A stretch of DNA of 64,000 nt from Oryza sativa Japonica Group (GCF_034140825.1 NC_089040.1:3046501-3110500); one strand, 5' to 3'; counted from the stretch's first letter, positions 36,294-46,799 are shown. Notes: a model not told the origin generated them from the letters alone. Made by a program: numbers and translations.

Positions 36294-36685
36294 ATGACCA
36301 AAATAAAAGTTATAGATATTGATGAGTTATACAACTTTATTGTTGATGACCTTTTCAGTTGAAATCATTTAGTACTTGAAAATATTGTCTGAAGTTATCA
36401 TTATTTGAAATTCAAATTCAAATTATAGAAACAAAGTCATATAGCAAAATGATCAAAACAAAAGTTATAGATATTGATGAGTTATACAACTTTGTTGTTG
36501 ATGACTTTTTCATTTGAAATCATTTAGTATTTGAAAATGTTGTTTGAAGTTGTCATAATTTGAAATTCAAATTCAAATTATTGAAACAAAGTCATACAGC
36601 AAAATGACCAAAACAAAAGTTGTTGATCTTGATAAGTTATACAACTTTGTTATTGACATTTTTTTCATTTGAAATCATTTACTAC
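36294..36685. repeat. 155-bp tandem repeat, about 2.5 copies
   Basis: Copies start at 36294, 36449 and 36604 with the phrase ATGACCAAAACAAAAGTTAT or a close variant, and share GAGTTATACAACTTT and TTGAAATTCAAATTCAAATT. The third copy is truncated. Such AAAGTTGTAGAT-type tandem units are common near ends of rice DNA transposons; which element owns them is not clear here. Confidence 0.85.
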
Positions 36686-36689
36686 CCTA

Positions 36690-37222
36690 AAAAATATTTG
36701 AATTGAGAGGAAGGAGGCATTATAGACTTCTCGGCGAGGGAGGAGCAAAAGGGCTGGGCCGGCGGCCCGAAGAGGGAGGAGGGGAAGGGGAAGCCGGCCC
36801 GTGGAGGAAGAGAGAGGCTGCGGGCTGCGGGCTAATAGTGTATACTTTATACCTTATACCATGGTATTTTGCTGTAATTTTTTTTAGAATATTTGTTATG
36901 CAAATTATACGAAGTTATAGAAGAATATATTTTGCTGTTGAGACTTAACAATTAGACTTCATATAATTGTGTTTTATGATGAATTGTAGACTGTTAAGAC
37001 TTGAGAATTGAACTTGACAAAAGTTTGAAGCTCAGTTTGAGGGGTTTTTGTATTCCGATAAATTTTCGTTACCGTATCCGCGCCGGTTCGTTTTCGCTCT
37101 GTTTTCGGTTTCGATAATATTCGTTTCCGTTTTCGTTTTTGGGGTTTCCGATTCCGAAAAAAATATGGAAACGAAAACGATAAAGGTTGTTTCCGTCCGT
37201 TTCCGTACCGTTTTCACCCCTA
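36690..37222. mobile_element. Truncated hAT (Ac/Ds-like) end with a GC-rich patch
   Basis: The right terminus, read on the minus strand, starts TAGGGGTGAAAACGGTACGG, which resembles the Ac/Ds-type terminal sequence, followed by many GGAAACGG-like subterminal words (37040-37200). A matching left end is not present nearby, so this is a fragment. A GC-rich purine patch lies at 36720-36835. Confidence 0.55.
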
Positions 37223-38180
37223 CTACCAACAATAAAATATCTTTCTACTGAGGTGTAAGAAAATCATAATTAATAGAATTTATAAATCAATAATTTGAAC
37301 TATTTCTACCGAATATTGATACTAATATCTCTGTCCCAAAAAGAATTTATTTTTAACCATTCGTACATGTACCAATAGAAAACTGGCCTCCTTTGATTAA
37401 TAGGAATAATGGAGAAAAAACATATGTACAAGAATTCTATGGGGATTGGTACTATTCGTCCCTTTGAATTGTAGGAATTGAACGGAGAAAAAGCATTGAA
37501 AAAAGTTCGACCATGATTTCAACAGAATTCGATAGGAAAATCAACATCAACCTTAGAGCTCATTTTTCTTTTCCTATGCATAGTATCGAGGCAAAGCACC
37601 CTTGGAAGATATGGTTTACCCTAGCAAAACCATTCAAATTTTGATTTACTATAAACTTAATACTCAACACATTCCTATGTTTTCCTATGCACCAATCAAA
37701 TAATCATTCCTATAGTATCTATGTGTTCTCAATTCTCTGTTTTGCATATGATTTTCTATCATATTTCTTTTTTTTATTTGTACATTTTTTGAATCATGTG
37801 ATTCAAAGGGGCCTAAAAAGACTAGAATGTTATTCACATTATTTTCAAACTTTAATAGATTGATTGCTTTAAACGTAAAGTCTTTCTGGAATATAAAGAA
37901 TCCAAAAATAAAGTACTCTTCATAGGACATATTTTAGTGTAAATCGAAACCATCGAGAAAGAAAGCACTATGCTTTTCCGTGCGATACCATTTCTCTATT
38001 GGTAGATATTGGTGTAGCCCACGTGGGGTGTCACGTCTGCATTACCTTTTCTGTTACCCAGTTCCATGCTAAAAGAGCCTGGATGCCATGTTAGTCATAC
38101 TTATGTAACCTAGAGATTCAGGAAGGAGTATTCTGCTAGACTGCTAATAGGAAGCTAGCTAGCCATATGCGATTGGATGT
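37223..38180. other. AT-rich intergenic DNA
   Basis: No gene is supported. The section 37380-37930 has the texture of an old transposon (phrases such as GAATTCTATGGGGATTGG) but I cannot define its ends. Confidence 0.35.
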
Positions 38181-38470
38181 ACTCCCTCCCCTCTAGTTTT
38201 ACTCCCTAAATATTATGCATGTTGTATCACTAGATTTATATTTTAAAGTATTTTTATGTGATGCTAATATCATATTCGTTGGTAACGTAACATGAAGTAA
38301 ATTAATAGTCAAAGTATATCATTTGAGATCGTGTAAAATATAGTTCTTATAATTTGGGACAGAGAGGAAGTACATTCTTTGAGATCAAATAAAATATTTT
38401 TTAGAGGAAGTACATTCTTATAATTTGGAGAGGAAGTACATTCTTTGAGGAAGTACATTTTTCACTCGAA
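38181..38470. repeat. Stowaway-like MITE with local duplication of its right end
   Basis: The MITE runs from CTCCCTCCCCTCTAG (38181) to about 38372, ending ATAATTTGGGACAGAGAGGAAG. Immediately after it the words GAGGAAGTACATTCTT and ATAATTTGGAGAGGAAG recur several times to about 38460, showing short stepwise duplication of the MITE end and flank. Confidence 0.6.
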
Positions 38471-38940
38471 ACAAACTACACTAAAATGTATTCAATTGTG
38501 GAGTCAATGAAGCTAGTGATTCGGTGGGCGTAACTGGTATGAATTCTCCTCTGGCTATATATGCAATTAATCCACATTCAAACAATTAGTTTTTCAATAA
38601 CAGAAATCAACCCAAGCCGCTCTACATCATAGTGAATATACATCATAATGAATAATGAGTACTAGCCTTTTCATCATCTAAAAAGACAGGAATAACATTT
38701 GGCTGGCCGGTCGGCTATCGCGAATGCAATCTGATATTCTCGCACCCAGTCTTGCTCTGTCCTGGTGGCCATCCCTGTCCAATAATGCTTAGCCATGCAT
38801 CCATCAAGAAAATTCCTTTATCAATTCATCTAGTATATATTCCTTTTTGAAAGTTTGCATTTCAAAATGTACGACACCATTAATTTTTCGCATAACGTTT
38901 GACCATTTGTCTTATTAAATATATATATAAATATCATTTA

Positions 38941-39200
38941 CTCTCTCTGTTTCATATTATAAGTCGTTTTTTTTCTTAGTTAAACTTTTTTAATTATGTT
39001 TAACCAAGTTTATAGAAAAAATTAGCAACATTTATGATACCAAACTAGTTTTATTAAATTTAACACTGTATATACTTTGATAATATGTTTGTTTTCTATT
39101 TAAAATATTACTATATTTATCTTTAAACTTGATCAAGTTTAAAGAAAAGTTTGACTAAGGAAAAAAGTCAAATCTTATAATATAATAAAAACGTAGGGAG
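38941..39200. mobile_element. Stowaway MITE
   Basis: TA-flanked element with left end CTCTCTCTGTTTCATATTAT and right end ATAATAAAAACGTAGGGAG. The interior (TTTGATAATATGTTTG) matches the family also seen at 51258-51501 and 57365-57787. Confidence 0.8.
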
Positions 39201-39787
39201 TATTTTGTTGTTACTTATTTTATCATCAAACAAAATATAATCTCAACTTATACTTTACATATATAATAATATATATAAATATTCATTTATTTTGTTGTGT
39301 TTAGCTTTTCTGCCGCCGGCCGGGAATAATGTCTAGCCTTTCTGTTTGTATTGCATCATGCATTTTGCATATCTGCAAGTCGATCTGGAAGCTAGTTCTC
39401 CTCCACATATGCATGCATGCTTTGCTTCTCTGGCCTGGCCACCACACCTTTCAAGACAAATCTATGGATATGTACTATCTTTTTTTCTTATTTTTTTTAA
39501 TCTAAGCATTTTGAGAAGTTTCAAAAGTTATCGATCTCAGAATTTTTAAAAGCTTAACCAAACATTGTATGAGTTTTGGAATCGGAAATATACCGAACAC
39601 ACCGCGAATTGTAGAATAGGTATGGTGAAAAATTAATGAGAGATGAAGCTTGTAAAACGTTAGGCCAGCTATAAGTTTTGCCATGCCAGATCAGCTACAG
39701 TACCATCTGATTCTATCGTAACAATAGAATCTACATTGTACCCTAGAGTATGTAATTTAATTGTGCACAACAATATTAGTAGCTATA

Positions 39788-39993
39788 GGGCCTGTTTGGG
39801 GGAGCTTCTAGCTGCATCAACTTCTCCCAGAATCAAAAGCTCTCAAAATAGTTCAGCTGTTGGTCCAGATTCTAAAAAGCTATAGTTATAGAATTTATAA
39901 AAGAACTAAAAGCCAGAAGCTAGGTAACCAGCTTTTCCAAACTCTCAGAGCCTGGTTACCAAACAGCTGTTCTTAACTCTGCCAAACATGCCC
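39788..39993. mobile_element. MITE with GGGCCTGTTTGG ends
   Basis: The left GGGCCTGTTTGGGGGAGC and the complemented right GGGCATGTTTGGCAGAG make a terminal inverted pair, with inner AGCT-rich arms (AGCTTCTAG and AACCAGCTTTTCC). Probably an hAT or PIF-type MITE; the target duplication is not clear. Confidence 0.6.
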
Positions 39994-40227
39994 ATAGTTA
40001 GCTTCATTATTTTACTGCTAGCTTCATTTATTTTGGACGGGGTTAGTACATATGTATCTGTCTCGAAATCGCCTCTGTAAATGGGGTCAGTTTCAGCACT
40101 TCTATCGACATGAAGAAGATAGAAAGGGCCATGCGAGAGAGAGTGTGTGAGAAAGAGAAGATTCTACCGGGCACAACAAAGTGTGTAAATGCATAAAGAA
40201 AAGATTCTACTGGGCACATCATAGTAA

Positions 40228-40508
40228 GGCTATTCTCAGCTCAATAACTAGGATGGTGTCCATAGCATTAAATAAGCTGCTACCTAATATGAAAAATGAT
40301 GTGGCAAGTGAGTAAATGAGGAAAGAGAAGAAAACAAGGTCTTGCATGAGACATGGTTTCTACACAACATTGAAGACATCATGTGAGATAAATTTAATTT
40401 AAGCATGAAAAAGTGGTGTTTGTATTGAAAAAGTAGTGTCTAATACTAGTTTATTGATGATGTGAAGTTTATGAAAACTACCGTGTAGTGTCTTGGGTTG
40501 GTACTGCC
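40228..40508. mobile_element. Tourist-type MITE directly upstream of the RFT1 TATA box
   Basis: Flanked by TAA on both sides (40225-40227 and 40509-40511), as PIF/Harbinger MITEs are. The left end GGCTATTCTCAGCTCAA pairs loosely with the complemented right end GGCAGTACCAACCCAAG. The body (GTGGTGTTTGTATTGAAAAA, AGTGTCTAATACTAG) matches a rice MITE family known to me. It ends 17 bp before the TATA box at 40526, so it forms the proximal upstream promoter of RFT1. Confidence 0.7.
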
Positions 40509-40525
40509 TAAAGGGGCCGGCTAGC

Positions 40526-40533
40526 TATATAAA
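40526..40533 (+). promoter_or_regulatory. RFT1: TATA box of RFT1
   Basis: TATATAAA lies 303 bp before the RFT1 ATG, implying a leader of about 270 nt. It is the only strong match in the 350 bp before the gene. The transcript start is inferred, not seen. Confidence 0.6.
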
Positions 40534-40828
40534 CTGTACAGATGCAGAGAAGCTTGCACAACTAGTGCATCCCTGTCACTGTTTGGCTAGCTTAACCTTC
40601 CTGACATCTATCCTCTGGATTGAACGGCAGGAGATACCTAAGCTAGCTAGCAATCTCTATCGATCTGTTTGTTTACATGTTCAGTTAAAGGTTACTGAGA
40701 AATGCCTAGAGTTTTTCCGGCTAGCTTCATAAGTTAGTGGGTTAGCTGACCTAGATTCAAAGTCTAATCCTTTTATTTATTTGATATTAGATATCCTAAC
40801 GTTTTTAGTTAGAGGTTATTAATTTGAC

Positions 40829-42151
40829 ATGGCCGGCAGCGGCAGGGACGATCCTCTTGTGGTTGGCAGGATTGTGGGTGATGTGCTGGATCCATTCGTC
40901 CGGATCACTAACCTCAGTGTCAGCTATGGTGCAAGGATCGTCTCCAATGGCTGCGAGCTCAAGCCGTCCATGGTGACCCAACAGCCCAGGGTCGTGGTCG
41001 GTGGCAATGACATGAGGACGTTCTACACACTCGTACGGATCATATCTTGGATGCAGAGACCCACCAGAAGTTATTTAATTACTTTCATTAATTATCATAA
41101 AACTAGACTATAAATTATATTTTTTACATGGATGCATGTTAATTTTGTGTGGCTTACGTACTAATCTAATTACCTACAGGTGATGGTAGACCCGGATGCT
41201 CCGAGCCCAAGCAACCCTAACCTTAGGGAGTATCTACACTGGTAGGCACCGATCAGATATGTTAGCTAGCTAATTGTATACATTCGTCCTAGAATATAAA
41301 GAATTTGGACCGGATTCTCAATCATTCGCGTTGATTCTCTTTGTCTGTCTGTAGGCTGGTCACCGATATTCCTGGTACCACTGGAGCAACATTTGGTCAG
41401 TAAACTAGTATATATATATAGTACTCATATCAATTTCGATGTAACAGCAACATATGTGGCAGTTCCATGAATTTTTATTACCTTGGTCCTACCCCATATA
41501 TATACTTCAAAAATTGCATAATGACAAAATTATACTCCCTCCGTATTTTAATGTATGACGCCGTTGACTTTTTAACCAACATTTGACCATTCGTCTTATT
41601 TAAATTTTTTATGCAAATACAAAAATACTTATGTCATGCTTAAAGAACATTTGATGATAAATCAAGTCACAATAAAATAAATGATAATTACATAATTTTT
41701 TTGAATAAGACAAAAAGTCAAACGTTTGTTAAAAAGTCAATGTCGTCATACATTAAAATACGGAGGGAGTATCTATTTTGTCAAAAATTTTCGTCAGATT
41801 TGAAGGATAGGGCTGTACTTCTTCTATGCCAAAATGGAGGGTGGTGATCCCCTCAAAACTTGTAGAACAGCCACTGTTGATATATATATGGTGAATAACG
41901 TAGATAATTAAATTGATGCAGGGCAAGAGGTGATGTGCTACGAGAGCCCAAGGCCAACCATGGGGATCCACCGGCTGGTGTTCGTGCTGTTCCAGCAGCT
42001 GGGGCGTCAGACGGTGTACGCACCGGGGTGGCGCCAGAACTTCAGCACCAGGAACTTCGCCGAGCTCTACAACCTCGGCTCGCCGGTCGCCACCGTCTAC
42101 TTCAACTGCCAGCGCGAGGCCGGCTCCGGCGGCAGGAGGGTCTACCCCTAG
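40829..42151 (+). CDS. RFT1: RFT1, florigen (FT-like PEBP protein)
   Basis: Four exons (40829-41032, 41180-41241, 41355-41395, 41922-42151) give 178 codons with the canonical FT exon sizes 62 and 41 for exons 2 and 3. The start [20 protein letters not shown] matches rice RFT1 as I remember it. The PEBP motifs DPDAP (72-76) and GIHR (117-120) are intact. Tyr86 and Gln141, the residues equivalent to FT Tyr85 and Gln140, mark it as a floral activator rather than a TFL1-type repressor. Glu105 is present; a Lys there is reported for a weak natural allele. RFT1 is made in leaf phloem, moves to the shoot apex and joins 14-3-3 and OsFD1 to switch on flowering, mainly under long days. Intron 3 carries a Stowaway MITE. 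Confidence 0.97.
41535..41769. mobile_element. Stowaway MITE in RFT1 intron 3
   Basis: A 235-bp TA-flanked element with left end CTCCCTCCGTATTTTAATG and right end CATTAAAATACGGAGGGAG, a perfect 19-bp terminal pair. Inner arms contain GTTGACTTTTTAACCAACAT and its mirrored partner. It makes up nearly half of the 526-bp intron. Confidence 0.9.
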
Positions 42152-42751
42152 CTAGCTACGCATGCCACCCGGCCTCCATGCATGCAGCAGCTATAGCTAA
42201 GCTGAGACCTGCCTAGCTGTATATGCATGCAGGCTCTTAAGTGTGTATATATAAATAAATAAATGTATATCTACTATTATAAAATTATAAAAATATAAAG
42301 ATGCTAGCGTTCATGCATTAGCTAGATCGATCGATGTATCAAGTTATCATATTATCTCTCCTCTATGCTAATATAACAAATGAATTATTATTGCAACTGA
42401 AACTTTTACTATATATATTGATACAATTAATTATTCTAGTTTTCTCATAAGCTAGCCAAACATTTTTTTCTCTTTTACCATTAATTTTTAAAAATTTATA
42501 TATTGAACATCATAATATATATATTTTTTTATAATCAACATGAGAAAATAACTTACACATTTTTAAATTGTGAGAATTTTCAGAAATCGATGGCCATAGA
42601 AATGTTAAACTTGGGACAAAGCTATCAGAATGAAAAGTAATTTGAAAATGAGGGAGTAGAAAAAACCAATAAGGTATAATTCACTTCAGTACTATGCATG
42701 GTACAACTAGTATGCTAGTGATCAAAATCAGATACACAACCATGAGAAGAC
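42152..42751. other. RFT1 3' flank
   Basis: AT-rich DNA with a probable 3' untranslated region and a TATATA/AAATAAAT-rich zone at 42245-42300 that could hold the polyadenylation signal. The last five bases (42747-42751, AAGAC) are one copy of the retrotransposon target duplication. Confidence 0.5.
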
Positions 42752-45700
42752 TGTCATGTGCTGGACATGGACTTCACAGTGGGCCGGATGTGGGTTGTCA
42801 TAGGAAAGGGGGCTTGGCCCAGGAGCAAGTCATCCAGAGTATAAGTACACACTCCAACAAGAGAAAGGGGGCGATGAATTATTTTGAACCAATGGCTGCG
42901 GCCTCCTCCTCCTCCTCCTCCTCCTCCTCCTCCTCCTCCTTCTCTGTGTCTTCTTCCTCCTCTCTAGAGTTCTCCCACCCCCAACTCTGATTTCTACTCC
43001 TGGATTCAGATTCTGCTTGGCGTGACGCCAGCGTTGTCTCGGATTCCATTCTGCTACATGTATCCAAGTAATCGAGTGATTACTGCTGTGATTTGGCTCT
43101 AGAATTGTGGTTGTTCTGCTGTGATTTGTGTTGATTCGATGGAGAATATGTTGGATCGTGACAATATGGTATCAGAGCAGTCGATTCATGGGATTCCGAT
43201 CCGGGAGATGCAGTGGACGACACATGGGGGCAGTGACGACTGTTGGGGCCAGGATTTGAGCCATGGAGGTGACACTGTCAGAGGCGCCCGCCAGGTGTTC
43301 GATGAAATGCCAAGCCGGTTAGGAAGTGCTGCAGGTGCTGCACTCCATGTCCAAGTGAACCACCTCATCTACCCTGTGTCTACCAATGTGATGCATCAAG
43401 TCTTCAACCCCTATGGAGCAGTGGCGGTGCAGATGCTTGCGGTCGATGCATGGCGTGTGGAGGCAATTGTTTGGTTTCGGACGACCTGCGACGCAGAGTG
43501 GGCTCAGGATGAACTCCACGGCCGCAATATCTACGACGGGGGCTGCGTGTTGGATGTGCAACATGTGCCGACCTCGCTCGAAGACAGAGCCGACACTGCG
43601 CCCACCAAGTGTTTGATGCAAGTACCAGGATGTGCCACCACAAAATCAGATACCGAGAGCACTCCTACTACTCTGGAACACGTGTTTCCGGCCACCATGA
43701 GTCTATCTGCGGCCAAATCAGCAGTCACAACAACGTCGGTTTCACTCACCGAGGCCATGGAGGCTGAGGCTAGCATGGACAAGGTGGTGGAGAACGCAGG
43801 CAAGGCCATTCAAGACCTGTGCACCAGGATCGATCGGATTTTGGAGGCATTTCACGACACCAAGGTGGATTTATCCGAGAACAAGGATTCCACTAGAGAT
43901 GTGGCAGAGTTGAGCGCCAACACTAGTCCAACTACCATTGCATTGGAGGTCAGTGCTGAGGCTGGCCCAACTAACCATGTTGACTTAGCCAAGCTTGGCA
44001 TGGGAACAACCATCGAGTGTTCAATGAAGGGAAAGAATCAGTTGGTTGATGATGATGGCAAAGACATGGCTAACGATGAGAGAACTGAGCTCATTGAAGT
44101 GGATACCAAGTTTACTTCTGTGAATTTATGCTTCAGAGATCCATGGTTAGCCCTCAATGCAATTCCTTCCAGGATCTTGATTGGGTGTCTGAGCCATGAC
44201 CTTGGTGTTAACAATCTCTCGTTGGTTCCATCTACATTGGAAGTGCCTTACCATTGCTTTGTATTGGGCTCAGTATGTAGAGCTAGCTCACCACCAGTAC
44301 CACTTTGGAGAGTGGCAGTTCCATGGTACAGCGATCAGGTCTTTTCAGGTTCTCGGCCCTCGCCATGGCCTGATCCATGGTTGTATTCAGGCAACGGAAG
44401 TGTGGTGGTATTTCAGCCTCTCCAACCATGGCCACCCCCTCTACAAGCCAAGAGCAAAGGTTCTATTGTTGAACGGCAGCTAGAACCGTGGCATGATCCT
44501 CAAATAAAACAAGATAACAGAGGCGTTGTGGTGAATCTCCTACAACCCAGACTTTCACCTGACAGATGGAATGAGTCTTGGTTCAGTTGTGATAATGCTT
44601 GGGAGTTAACACAAAGTCACTGCAAGCTCTTGCTGACAGAACATATGGCCTTGATGGCGCATAATGAAGAGAATCGCCTTGAGCAGAATCTGAGTCTGTG
44701 CGTGGTGAGCAAAAGGGCATCATCTCTTCAATTCAACGCTGACTTTTGGAAGTCAGCTTGGTGTGTCCAACTTGTGTTCAAGCAAACATTTGCAATTCAG
44801 AAAGTTATGTTTTCTAATGAGGCAATAATGAAGTCTTGGGATCATGTTGCTGCCAAACGAGACACAGATTATGACATCTCTCCTATGTTTGACGTCTCTA
44901 CAATGACAAGGTTGCTGGCAAGAATCAATTTGCTTGATTCCAATTTCGGACAGGTGGATATGCAGACATTCCAAGCAAGTGCAAATGTTGTCACTGTTGT
45001 TGGCCTGAAGTACTCTCCTTTGGTGGTTAGAATGGCCTTTGCTAATCACCTGCACGCACCCTGGGACCCTGGAGGCAGTAACCTGGACACTCTCTTGCAT
45101 GTTAGGAAGGACAGGCAACAACCACAACTACAACCACTGCAAAATGCCTTTCCTGATAGTGTGAGGGCGGACATGAAACCATTGCTGCAGATCATGGCTT
45201 TAATGACAAAGTTAATTAAACTATACTCTTGGCCTGCTTCTGGAAGATGGGGAGATCAAGTACTAAATCAAGTTCATGAATTGTGCAAGTGCAGTCAAGA
45301 TCAGAGCCTATTCCAGTTCACTATCTCCACAGAGATGAAGATGACATGGCTTGGGGATCTTGAGACTATCAAACCTACGCTTTGCATGAGTATCAAGCTA
45401 CCTGACTGCAGTTTTGGAAGAATGGAGTTGCCATGGGATCCTGGGGGCATGAATTTTGTGCCTCATTTGCACCAGCTTGAGGGCAAGCTGATTTTCAAGG
45501 GGAGAGGAATGTCATGTGCTGGACATGGACTTCACAGTGGGCCGGATGTGGGTTGTCATAGGAAAGGGGGCTTGGCCCAGGAGCAAGTCATCCAGAGTAT
45601 AAGTACACACTCCAACAAGAGAAAGGGGGCAATGAATTATTTTGAACCAATGGTTGCGGCCTCCTCCTCCTCCTCCTCCTTCTCTGTGTCTTCTTCCTCC

Positions 45701-45903
45701 TCTCTAGAGTTCTCCCACCCCCAACTCTGATTTCTACTCCTGGATTCAGATTCTGCTTGGCGTGACGCCAGCGTTGTCTCGGATTCCATTCTGCTACATG
45801 TATCCAAGTAATCGAGTGATTACTGCTGTGATTTGGCTCTAGAATTGTGGTTGTTCTGCTGTGATTTGTGTTGATTCGATGGAGAATATGTTGGATCGTG
45901 ACA
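42752..45903 (+). mobile_element. Young non-autonomous LTR retrotransposon with one long ORF
   Basis: The element looks structurally whole. Left LTR 42752-43163 (412 bp) and right LTR 45510-45903 (394 bp) both begin TGTCATGTGC and end TCGTGACA. Perfect 5-bp target repeats AAGAC lie at 42747-42751 and 45904-45908. The primer site after the left LTR (TGGTATCAGAGC) fits the initiator methionine tRNA, and a purine tract (AAGGGGAGAGGAA) precedes the right LTR. The LTRs differ by a TCC-repeat length change and about two substitutions, so by the usual rice rate it is roughly 0.2 million years old or younger. No gag, protease, integrase or reverse transcriptase motif is visible, so it depends on other elements. 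The primer site is of the kind common in copia elements, but the superfamily is not proven. Confidence 0.93.
43139..45730 (+). CDS. Long ORF of the LTR element with a PTB-like RRM region
   Basis: One uninterrupted frame fills the interior and runs from the end of the left LTR into the right LTR; the first ATG is at 43139. The stretch at about 43330-43580 reads like an RNA-recognition motif of the polypyrimidine-tract-binding type, with HVQVNHLIYPVSTNVMHQVF, NPYGAV and LHGRNIYDGGCVLDVQ. The remainder has repeated WDPGG phrases (near 45060 and 45435) and no domain I can name. It is part of a mobile element rather than a host gene. The RRM-like region was probably captured from a host gene by an ancestor of the family. 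Function of the product is unknown. Confidence 0.7.
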   Translation: MENMLDRDNMVSEQSIHGIPIREMQWTTHGGSDDCWGQDLSHGGDTVRGARQVFDEMPSRLGSAAGAALHVQVNHLIYPVSTNVMHQVFNPYGAVAVQMLAVDAWRVEAIVWFRTTCDAEWAQDELHGRNIYDGGCVLDVQHVPTSLEDRADTAPTKCLMQVPGCATTKSDTESTPTTLEHVFPATMSLSAAKSAVTTTSVSLTEAMEAEASMDKVVENAGKAIQDLCTRIDRILEAFHDTKVDLSENKDSTRDVAELSANTSPTTIALEVSAEAGPTNHVDLAKLGMGTTIECSMKGKNQLVDDDGKDMANDERTELIEVDTKFTSVNLCFRDPWLALNAIPSRILIGCLSHDLGVNNLSLVPSTLEVPYHCFVLGSVCRASSPPVPLWRVAVPWYSDQVFSGSRPSPWPDPWLYSGNGSVVVFQPLQPWPPPLQAKSKGSIVERQLEPWHDPQIKQDNRGVVVNLLQPRLSPDRWNESWFSCDNAWELTQSHCKLLLTEHMALMAHNEENRLEQNLSLCVVSKRASSLQFNADFWKSAWCVQLVFKQTFAIQKVMFSNEAIMKSWDHVAAKRDTDYDISPMFDVSTMTRLLARINLLDSNFGQVDMQTFQASANVVTVVGLKYSPLVVRMAFANHLHAPWDPGGSNLDTLLHVRKDRQQPQLQPLQNAFPDSVRADMKPLLQIMALMTKLIKLYSWPASGRWGDQVLNQVHELCKCSQDQSLFQFTISTEMKMTWLGDLETIKPTLCMSIKLPDCSFGRMELPWDPGGMNFVPHLHQLEGKLIFKGRGMSCAGHGLHSGPDVGCHRKGGLAQEQVIQSISTHSNKRKGAMNYFEPMVAASSSSSSFSVSSSSSLEFSHPQL

Positions 45904-46490
45904 AAGACGCTCGGAGAACAACGAGAGGGCGGATCGATCGATGCCGGGAAGCTTGGTGGCCGGAGTTAATGGCGTCGATTCGCCGGAGATGAAAAGCCAT
46001 CGATTCAAGGCAATTCAAGGCTAGGGTTCGTCAGGTGGAAGGAAGTCAGGAACCGATCGATGCCGTGGCTGGAGGAAGACGACGCTTCCGACAGGTGGGC
46101 CCGGAGCGCGTCCACGCACGCAGACGTAGGCTGGTCCAAAGCAAGGGGAGGAGAGAACCATATGGGCTAGAAGTGGAGAAGAATAGCAGGCCGAGCTGAA
46201 TTGGAAAGAATTGGGCCGCCCTGGATTTAGAAGGGAAAGAGAGGAGGGGACCTGGGCTAGCAGTGTTGGGCTTAAAAAAAGGTTGGAGAGGAAGGGAGTG
46301 AGCGACTGGGCCGGAACTGGGCCGGGGACATGGAAAAGGGATGGAGTGAAGTTCAACATGAATAGTTTCCTCTGATAACTTTTCAGGGAGAGGATTTTTA
46401 GATGAGAATGAATATTTTGTATCGTTTTGAATTCAAATTTTGGCATATCGGTAGCGCGAGCAGTGCCATCTAAACCGGAAACCAAAATAT
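45904..46490. other. GC-rich flank interrupted by the LTR element
   Basis: A GC-rich stretch with a 154-codon minus frame (46021-46485) that has no recognised domain. Its texture (CGGATCGATCGATGCCGG, GGCCGGAGTTAATGG) resembles rice retroelement or gene-leader fragments. The young LTR element inserted at its left edge. Confidence 0.35.
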
Positions 46491-46576
46491 GTACGTGATT
46501 AGCACTATATTTAGTGAAGATTAGCGTGATTAGTTATATTTTTTTTCTTTTCCTGAGTAATTAGTTTGTATCTACG

Positions 46577-46799
46577 AGCCTGTTCAGATTGGTGCCAAAA
46601 TAAACCTTACCAAAATTTGGCAATGCCAAAATTTTGGCAATTTTACAACGTTGCCAAAATTTTGGTAGAATTGGTTTCATAATGTTGCCAAAACTCTATA
46701 CACATTGCCAATATTTGATAACAAACTAAACGTAGCCACATAATCACCAATTTACCAAATAATGGTATGGTTAAAAATGTCATCAATCTGAACAGGCCC
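46577..46799. mobile_element. Tourist-type MITE
   Basis: Flanked by TAC on both sides (46574-46576 and 46800-46802). The left GAGCCTGTTCAGATTG pairs with the complemented right GGGCCTGTTCAGATTG. The interior has repeated CCAAAATTTTGG palindromes. Same family as 62471-62658. Confidence 0.75.

Noticed and set aside
43121-45730. The 869-codon frame as a host protein gene
   Set aside because: It begins and ends inside two LTRs and is bounded by a target duplication, so it belongs to a retrotransposon.
46021-46485. A 154-codon minus-strand gene
   Set aside because: No recognised domain, no start context, and a texture like repeat-derived DNA.
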